Positions 34,743-39,545 of a DNA stretch of 39,545 nt are shown piece by piece; within the stretch, counting starts at the first letter, position 1; each line of letters starts with the position of its first letter. Made by a program: the position numbers and the translations under genes. Under the pieces are notes generated by a model. It did no database searches, was not told the DNA's origin, and saw nothing but the letters and a program-made list of their open reading frames with translations. Location: NCBI GenBank assembly GCA_035693105.1, contig DASSHC010000107.1, positions 1-39,545 of the forward strand, given 5' to 3'. The DNA comes from DASSHC01 sp035693105. GTDB taxonomy: Bacteria > Chloroflexota > Chloroflexia > Thermomicrobiales > Thermomicrobiaceae.

Positions 34743-37382
34743 ATGCCCGAGCAGCCCCCCACCCAGCCCAAGCTGCACAAGACCGTGCTCGACAACGGTC
34801 TGACTGTCCTCATCCGCGAGAGCCACCGCGTCCCGGTGGCGACCTTCTGGGTCTGGTACCGCGTCGGCGCCCGCAACGAGGTGCCCGGCATCACCGGGAT
34901 CTCGCACTGGGTCGAGCACATGCTCTTCAAGGGGACGCCGCGCTGGAACGTCGGCGAGATCTTCCGCACCGTCAACAAGCATGGGGGCCAGCTCAACGGC
35001 TTCACCTGGCTCGACTACACCGCCTATTTCGAGACGCTGCCCAGCAGCGCGATCATGCTCGGTCCTGATATCGAGTCCGACCGCATGAGCAACGCCGTCT
35101 TCGACCCCGCCGCGGTCAACAGCGAGCGCACCGTCATCCTCTCGGAGCGCGCCGGCAACGAGAACCACCCGACCTTCTACCTGCGTGAGGAGGTCAACGG
35201 CGCCGCTTTCCGCGCCCACCCCTACGGCCAGGGGGTCATCGGCTTCCGCTCCGACCTGGAGCAGATGACGCGCGACGACCTCTACGGCTACTACCAGCGC
35301 TACTACCACCCCGGCAACGCCACCGTGGTCGTGGTCGGCGATGTCGATCCGGACAACATCCTGTCGGAGGTCACGAGCCGCTTCGGCGGGATCGCCCCAG
35401 GGCCCATCGCGCCGGGCGTGCGCACCGTCGAGCCGGTACAGCAGGGGCAGCGCCGGGTCACCGTGCGCCGCCCAGCCCCGGCGCCGACGCTGCTGGCCGC
35501 CTGGCACGCGCCGGCCGCCATGAGCCCTGACGCCGTCCCGATGATCGTGCTCGATACCGTGCTCTCGGGCGGCAAGTCGGTCGGCTTCGGCGGCGGCGGC
35601 AGCGGGCGCAGCTCGCGCCTCTACCGCGCGCTGGTCGCGGCCGGGCTGGCCAGCGCGGCTGGCTCCTCCTTCTCGCTGACCATCGACCCCTATCTCTTCA
35701 GCGCCTCGGCCACGCTAGTTCCGGCGGCGCGTCCGCAAGCGGTAGAGGAGATCGTCTTCCGCGAGGTGGCGCGGCTGCGCGAGGAGCCGGTGCCGGCCGG
35801 CGAGCTGGCGCGGGCCATCAAGCAGCTGCGGGCGCAGTTCGCCTACATGGGCGAGAGTGTCAGCAGCCAGGCCTATTGGATCGGCTCGCTGGCGACGGTC
35901 GCGCCCGAACGCGACCCCGACGAGATCATCAGCCAGATCGAAGCGGTCACGCCGGAGGAGATCATGCGCGTGGCGCGCCAGTACCTGGTCGAGCGCGAGA
36001 GCACCGTCGGCTGGCTGGAGCCGCTCGGCCCGGCCGCCGCCGCGGCGATCGCCGAGCGCGCCGCCGCGCTCCCCGTGCAGCCCTGCTTCTTCGACCCCGC
36101 GCCGCCCACGCCGCGCAGCGTCGGCCCCGCGCTCGACCTGAAGGAGCGCCAACTCGCCAACGGCCTCAAGCTGGTCGGCTACCACGACCCCACCAGCCGG
36201 GCGGTCGTGATCGACATCCGCATCCCGGCCGGCTCGGTGCGTGACGGCGCCTTCCCAGGAATCGCCAGCTTCACCGGCAAGATGCTGACGCGCGGCACCA
36301 GCGAGTTGACCTTCGCCCAGCTCAATGAGGAGCTGGACAGCCTGGGCGCGGCGATCAACGTCGGCGTCGGGCGCGAGTACACCGACGTGACCGGCAAGGC
36401 GCTGCAGGAAGATGCCGGACGGCTGGCGCAGTTGATGGCCGATGTCATCCTGCGCCCCACCTTCCCCGAGGATGAGGCCACCCGCGTGGCCGAACAGTCG
36501 CTGACCGCGCTCAAGCAGTTGCTCGACAGCGCCGGGGCGGTGGCCGACGAGACGCTGCGCGAGCTGATTTTCCCGGTGGGCCACCCCTACCGCCAGCGCT
36601 CCATCGGCACCGAGGAGTCACTGCGCGCCATCACCCCGACCGAGCTGCGCGCCTTCCACGCGGCCAATTACCACCCCAACGACGTCATCGTGGCCACCGC
36701 CGGCGGGTTGCCGGTCGATGAGGCGACGCGGCTGCTGGAGCGCGCCTTTCAGGACTGGCAGCCGGTGGAAAAGGAGGAGACAACCTCCGTCCAGCCGGTG
36801 CCGCCGCCAGAGCAGACCACGCGCGCCGAGCGCGGGCTAGAGGGCAAGTCGCAGGCCGAGATCGCGCTCGGGCTGCCGACCATCCCGCGCTCCAGCCCCG
36901 ACTACGACGCGCTGCGCGTCGCCAACCTGATCCTCGGGCGGCTCGGACTGATGGGCCGGCTAGGCGAGAGCGTGCGCGAGAAGCAGGGGATGGCCTACCA
37001 CGTCAGCAGCTCGCTGTCGGCCGGGCGCGAGATCGGGCTCTGGACGGCGCACGCCGGGGTCGACCCGAGCAACGTCGACCGCGCCATCGCGAGCATCCTG
37101 GCCGAGGTGGAGAAGCTGCGGCGCGAGGGCGTCACCGCCCAAGAGCTGGATGACGCCAAGAGCTATCTGGTTGGCAGCCTGCCGCTCGGATTGGAGAGCT
37201 CCGACGCCATCGCCGGCACGATCCTCGACCTGATCTATTACGGGCTGGGCCTCGACTACATCGAGCGGCTACCCGACCGCATCAAGACGCTCACCGCCGA
37301 GGAACTGCGCGCCGCCGCACAGCGCTACATCCTCCCCGACCGGCTGGCGATCGCGGTCAGCCTGCCGGCGGCCGCTGATTAG
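34743..37382 (+). CDS. M16 family zinc protease, two-domain fused form
   Basis: An 879-residue pitrilysin/processing-protease-like protein. The N-terminal half has the inverted zinc motif HxxEH (His55, Glu58, His59) in SHWVEHMLFKG and the third ligand Glu135, 76 residues on. The second half (from about residue 460) repeats the fold but has no HxxEH (ASFTGKMLTRGTS), so it is the inactive clamshell lid. Many bacteria carry the halves as two genes; here they are fused. Gly-rich loop GGGKSVGFGGGG is seen around 280. No signal peptide is obvious. AAAGGA lies seven bases before the ATG, and the structured unit above may affect its translation. Confidence 0.95.
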   Translation: MPEQPPTQPKLHKTVLDNGLTVLIRESHRVPVATFWVWYRVGARNEVPGITGISHWVEHMLFKGTPRWNVGEIFRTVNKHGGQLNGFTWLDYTAYFETLPSSAIMLGPDIESDRMSNAVFDPAAVNSERTVILSERAGNENHPTFYLREEVNGAAFRAHPYGQGVIGFRSDLEQMTRDDLYGYYQRYYHPGNATVVVVGDVDPDNILSEVTSRFGGIAPGPIAPGVRTVEPVQQGQRRVTVRRPAPAPTLLAAWHAPAAMSPDAVPMIVLDTVLSGGKSVGFGGGGSGRSSRLYRALVAAGLASAAGSSFSLTIDPYLFSASATLVPAARPQAVEEIVFREVARLREEPVPAGELARAIKQLRAQFAYMGESVSSQAYWIGSLATVAPERDPDEIISQIEAVTPEEIMRVARQYLVERESTVGWLEPLGPAAAAAIAERAAALPVQPCFFDPAPPTPRSVGPALDLKERQLANGLKLVGYHDPTSRAVVIDIRIPAGSVRDGAFPGIASFTGKMLTRGTSELTFAQLNEELDSLGAAINVGVGREYTDVTGKALQEDAGRLAQLMADVILRPTFPEDEATRVAEQSLTALKQLLDSAGAVADETLRELIFPVGHPYRQRSIGTEESLRAITPTELRAFHAANYHPNDVIVATAGGLPVDEATRLLERAFQDWQPVEKEETTSVQPVPPPEQTTRAERGLEGKSQAEIALGLPTIPRSSPDYDALRVANLILGRLGLMGRLGESVREKQGMAYHVSSSLSAGREIGLWTAHAGVDPSNVDRAIASILAEVEKLRREGVTAQELDDAKSYLVGSLPLGLESSDAIAGTILDLIYYGLGLDYIERLPDRIKTLTAEELRAAAQRYILPDRLAIAVSLPAAAD

Positions 37383-37454
37383 CGGTGGCATAATCGCGGT
37401 GAGCGCGAGCCGCTGAAGCGCGCCGGAGACGAGAGCGGAGGAGCAACGAGGGTC

Positions 37455-38126
37455 ATGGCTGGCAGCACTGCCTACACGGTATTCTGGATCTACCAGGCGA
37501 CGCCGGAGTGGCGCCGGCTGTCCGAGGAGACGCGAGCGCGCGCACGCCAGGAGTTCATCGGCGCGCTGGAGCACGCGGGCGACGCCAGTGTGCGCGGCGT
37601 CTATTCGACCGTCGGCTTTCGCCCCGATGCCGACCTGATCATCTGGTCGTACGCCCAGGACGCCGACGCGCTGCAGCGCTTCGCCGTGCAGCTCCGTCAG
37701 ACCACGCTCGGCGGGCTGCTGACGCAGACCCAGGCCTATCTCGGCATCGCCGGCGGCTCGCAGTACGACCCGAGCCACGGCCCGGCCTTCATGAAGGGCA
37801 TACCGCCCCGGCGCTACCTCAGCGTCTACCCCTTCACCAAGACGCCCGACTGGTTCCTCCTCCCCTTCGAGGAGCGCCGCCGCCTGATGCGCGTCCACGG
37901 CGAGCTGGGTCAGGAGTACCCGACGATCCTGACCAACACGGTCAACTCCTTCGGCATCCAGGATCAGGAGTTCATCGTGGCGCTGGAGGACGACGACCCG
38001 GGCGTGCTGGTAGAGATGGTTCAGCGGCTGCGCGGCGCGGAGGTGCGCCGCTACACTCAGGTGGATACGCCGATCTACCTCGGCCGGCTACTGGCGCCCG
38101 ATGAGGCGCTCTGCCAGCTCGGCTGA
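37455..38126 (+). CDS. chdC: Coproheme decarboxylase / chlorite-dismutase-family heme protein
   Basis: A 223-residue protein that should finish heme synthesis by decarboxylating coproheme III. It has the ChdC/HemQ pattern: Tyr125, Lys129, Trp133 in VYPFTKTPDWFLLPFEER, His148 in LMRVHGELGQEY, and the SFGIQDQEFIVALEDDDP stretch. Tyr125 corresponds to the radical-forming tyrosine of this family and His148 to the proximal heme ligand. Chlorite dismutases proper carry a distal Arg in a different context. The ATG at 37455 follows GAGGG. Its last 155 bp overlap, antisense, the end of the DUF92 frame. Confidence 0.92.
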   Translation: MAGSTAYTVFWIYQATPEWRRLSEETRARARQEFIGALEHAGDASVRGVYSTVGFRPDADLIIWSYAQDADALQRFAVQLRQTTLGGLLTQTQAYLGIAGGSQYDPSHGPAFMKGIPPRRYLSVYPFTKTPDWFLLPFEERRRLMRVHGELGQEYPTILTNTVNSFGIQDQEFIVALEDDDPGVLVEMVQRLRGAEVRRYTQVDTPIYLGRLLAPDEALCQLG

Positions 38127-38907
38127 GCGCGACGCCGGCGAGCGCGCCGGTCAGCGACGCCAACAGGTTGACCCGGTCGTTGTCGAGCCAGCGGTAGCCG
38201 CGGCGGTATTCGGTCGGCGTGCCGCAAGTGTGGACCGCGCGCTCGGTCTCCTTGCCGCAGGCGGGGCACCAGGCGACGCGCTGCACAGTTGCGCCGAGCA
38301 GGCTATCGACCAGCGAGCCAGCCAACCCCGCCAGCGTGCCGAGCAACAACCAAGCTGGAACAGGCCGTGCTAAGGCGCCGATCGCGGCTCCTCCCGCGAG
38401 TGCGCCGGCCAGCCCAAGCGCCGTGACCCCGCCCGAGGTACCCGGCGGGACGGGGCGGCCGCTCGCGATCGAGCGCGGCCAGCACCGGCTCAAACCGCCC
38501 AATTCGGTCGACCAGGTATCGGCGTTGACCGCCGCCAGCGCCCCCAGGTAGCCGGGGAAGGCATCGCGCCCGGTCATCGAGGCAAGCGCCAGCATCGCCG
38601 GCACGCCCCCGTTGGCCAGCACCTGCCCGGCGTCGCGCCGCTCTCCCTTGGCCGCCACGCTGGCCAGCGCCCGTTTGCGCTCCTTGCCGACGTGCGACAG
38701 CGCGCTCGAGAGGCCGAAGAAGCCGATCATCGGCGCCACGTAACGGCGCCCCCCAGCACCAAAGACCGCGGCTCCCACCCCGGTCGCCGCCAGCGCCCCG
38801 CCGCGCGTCAGCGCCCCCGCGCGCCAGCCCGCCAGCGCGATGCCGCTGGCAAGGGCGAGGCCGCCCACTACCGTGCCATGTGAGTCCGTTTGCGATGTTT
38901 GCGGCAT
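37972..38907 (-). CDS. DUF92/TMEM19-family membrane protein (VTE6-like)
   Basis: A 311-residue membrane protein with about six helices. Family signs are ADTWSTELGGLSR, PPGTSGGVTALGLAG, a CxxC-type motif (CPACGKETERAVHTCG) and WLDNDRVNLLASLTGAL. In plants the family includes VTE6, a phytyl-phosphate kinase; the bacterial role is mostly unassigned. The conserved part ends near residue 258. The remaining ~50 Arg/Pro/Ala-rich residues read antisense through chdC for 155 bp before a stop, which may be a lost stop codon, a sequencing error or a genuine overlap. Confidence 0.85.
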   Translation of the reverse strand: MPQTSQTDSHGTVVGGLALASGIALAGWRAGALTRGGALAATGVGAAVFGAGGRRYVAPMIGFFGLSSALSHVGKERKRALASVAAKGERRDAGQVLANGGVPAMLALASMTGRDAFPGYLGALAAVNADTWSTELGGLSRCWPRSIASGRPVPPGTSGGVTALGLAGALAGGAAIGALARPVPAWLLLGTLAGLAGSLVDSLLGATVQRVAWCPACGKETERAVHTCGTPTEYRRGYRWLDNDRVNLLASLTGALAGVALSRAGRAPHRAPVAGRGRSAYPPECSGAPPRRAAAEPSLPARPGRRPPAPR

Positions 38908-38929
38908 TGTCCCGGTCTTCCGTCGCCCA

Positions 38930-39105
38930 GTTCGCGCTGGGCTGATGGAGTTTGATGAAATAACCTGGCGTACGGCATCCCCACCGTAGCCTGTTTCAAC
39001 AGGCTTCGTCTGCGAGCGCTACGGCTTCAGCCCGGACGGAGACGCGCGATCCCCGGCGACGGAACTCCAGGATAATTCCGCAAACTCCATAAGCCGCAGC
39101 GCGAC
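38930..39105. repeat. Intergenic inverted-repeat element with long imperfect arms
   Basis: Bases 38941-38968 and 39067-39094 are reverse complements at 23 of 28 positions, including a perfect ATGGAGTTTG/CAAACTCCAT core, and similarity continues outward with a single indel. The interior has a hairpin AGCCTGT-TTCA-ACAGGCT (38988-39005). The element is unlike families A and B. It lies between the minus-strand hypothetical gene and the DUF92 gene. Confidence 0.65.
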
Positions 39106-39157
39106 CCGCGCGACGATGCTTCATGGATCTCGTCAGACCGTCCGCGATCCCCACCAC

Positions 39158-39403
39158 CTACGGCCCAAACAACAAGATCAACCCCTCGGGTCGAATCTCG
39201 AAGATGTAGCCCTCCAGCTCCGCGATCGCCGGGCTGCTCGCCTCACCGTAGCGGATGACGACCGTGTGGCCCTCGATCTCGACATCGCGCGTCGGGTTCA
39301 GCGCGAAGGGATGGCGCGGACTGCCGTGGATGCGTCGCCGCCCGCCCGCCTCCTCCACCGCTTCCTCCACGATCCGGGTCGCGGTCGCCTCGTCCAGCGC
39401 CAT
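39158..39403 (-). CDS. Small hypothetical protein, 81 residues
   Basis: The chain begins MALDEATATRIVEEAVEEAGG and continues with GHTVVIRYGEASSPAIAELEGYIFEIRPEGLILLFGP. The alternating hydrophobic pattern suggests a compact alpha-beta fold. GGTGAAGAG is a modest ribosome site before the ATG at 39403. I do not recognise the family. One end of a 12-bp motif (GGGATATGTCGT, 39449-39460) lies 46 bp upstream. Confidence 0.6.
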   Translation of the reverse strand: MALDEATATRIVEEAVEEAGGRRRIHGSPRHPFALNPTRDVEIEGHTVVIRYGEASSPAIAELEGYIFEIRPEGLILLFGP

Positions 39404-39545
39404 CCGTGCTCTTCACCTTCCTCCACCAAGCGCTTTCTGCCAGCCTCGGGGATATGTCGTGACCGCCACGGCGCGGCGACACTGGGTGGCCGATCAGGCG
39501 GTTCTTCCTGGGCCATGGCGGCGGGTCAGCCCACCGGCTGGGCCG

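Overview
The window is about 39.5 kb of GC-rich, densely coded bacterial chromosome. The gene content points to Chloroflexota, most likely the Thermomicrobia/Sphaerobacter side. This is inferred from family types and not from a marker gene: a secreted protein with the 'RRVLTYTP...GNVGQHYY' ending that I associate with Chloroflexi, paired S9 prolyl-oligopeptidase-like peptidases, a DoxX-NirK pairing, and the abundant 'CTGTCATCCCGAGCGCAGTCGA' type intergenic repeats. There is no rRNA, complete tRNA, CRISPR array, phage or intact insertion sequence.

Left part (1-4.5 kb, minus strand): an alpha subunit cut by the left edge and a fused gamma-delta subunit of a 2-oxoacid:acceptor oxidoreductase. 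The alpha subunit carries residues expected for oxalate oxidoreductase rather than pyruvate:ferredoxin oxidoreductase. A ThDP-dependent decarboxylase/synthase-like enzyme lies upstream, separated by a repeat-rich gap. From 4.7 to 15.4 kb come an S9 peptidase, an MFS exporter, a two-gene split version of FluG (glutamine-synthetase-like enzyme plus amidohydrolase), a proline iminopeptidase, an HtrA-type lipoprotein protease and a second S9 peptidase.

Middle part (15.8-26.1 kb): a small thioredoxin-fold-like protein, an iron-dependent alcohol dehydrogenase, a Mug-like uracil-DNA glycosylase divergent from a secreted protein, an M20 peptidase divergent from aconitase, D(-)-tartrate dehydratase and a VapBC toxin-antitoxin pair with a visible operator-like palindrome. 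Oxalate oxidation, tartrate dehydration to oxaloacetate and aconitase together suggest use of plant or fungal organic acids.

Right part (26.1-39.5 kb): a compact minus-strand operon (small protein, DoxX, copper nitrite reductase NirK, ScdA-N/DUF542 protein, NnrS-like membrane protein) that makes and probably manages nitric oxide. It is followed by a GAF histidine kinase/NarL-type regulator pair, a small membrane protein, an O6-alkylguanine transferase, an unknown small protein, a VOC protein, a fused M16 protease behind a highly structured leader, a coproheme decarboxylase-like protein overlapping an antisense DUF92 gene, and a small hypothetical protein.

Intergenic DNA is unusually rich in hairpin repeats: three copies of a ~120-bp inverted-repeat element, three copies of a ~58-bp composite repeat, a ~175-bp inverted-repeat element near 39.0 kb, a ~415-bp segment bounded by perfect 12-bp inverted repeats, and two hexanucleotide tracts. 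All functional calls are by eye from sequence; no database search was run.
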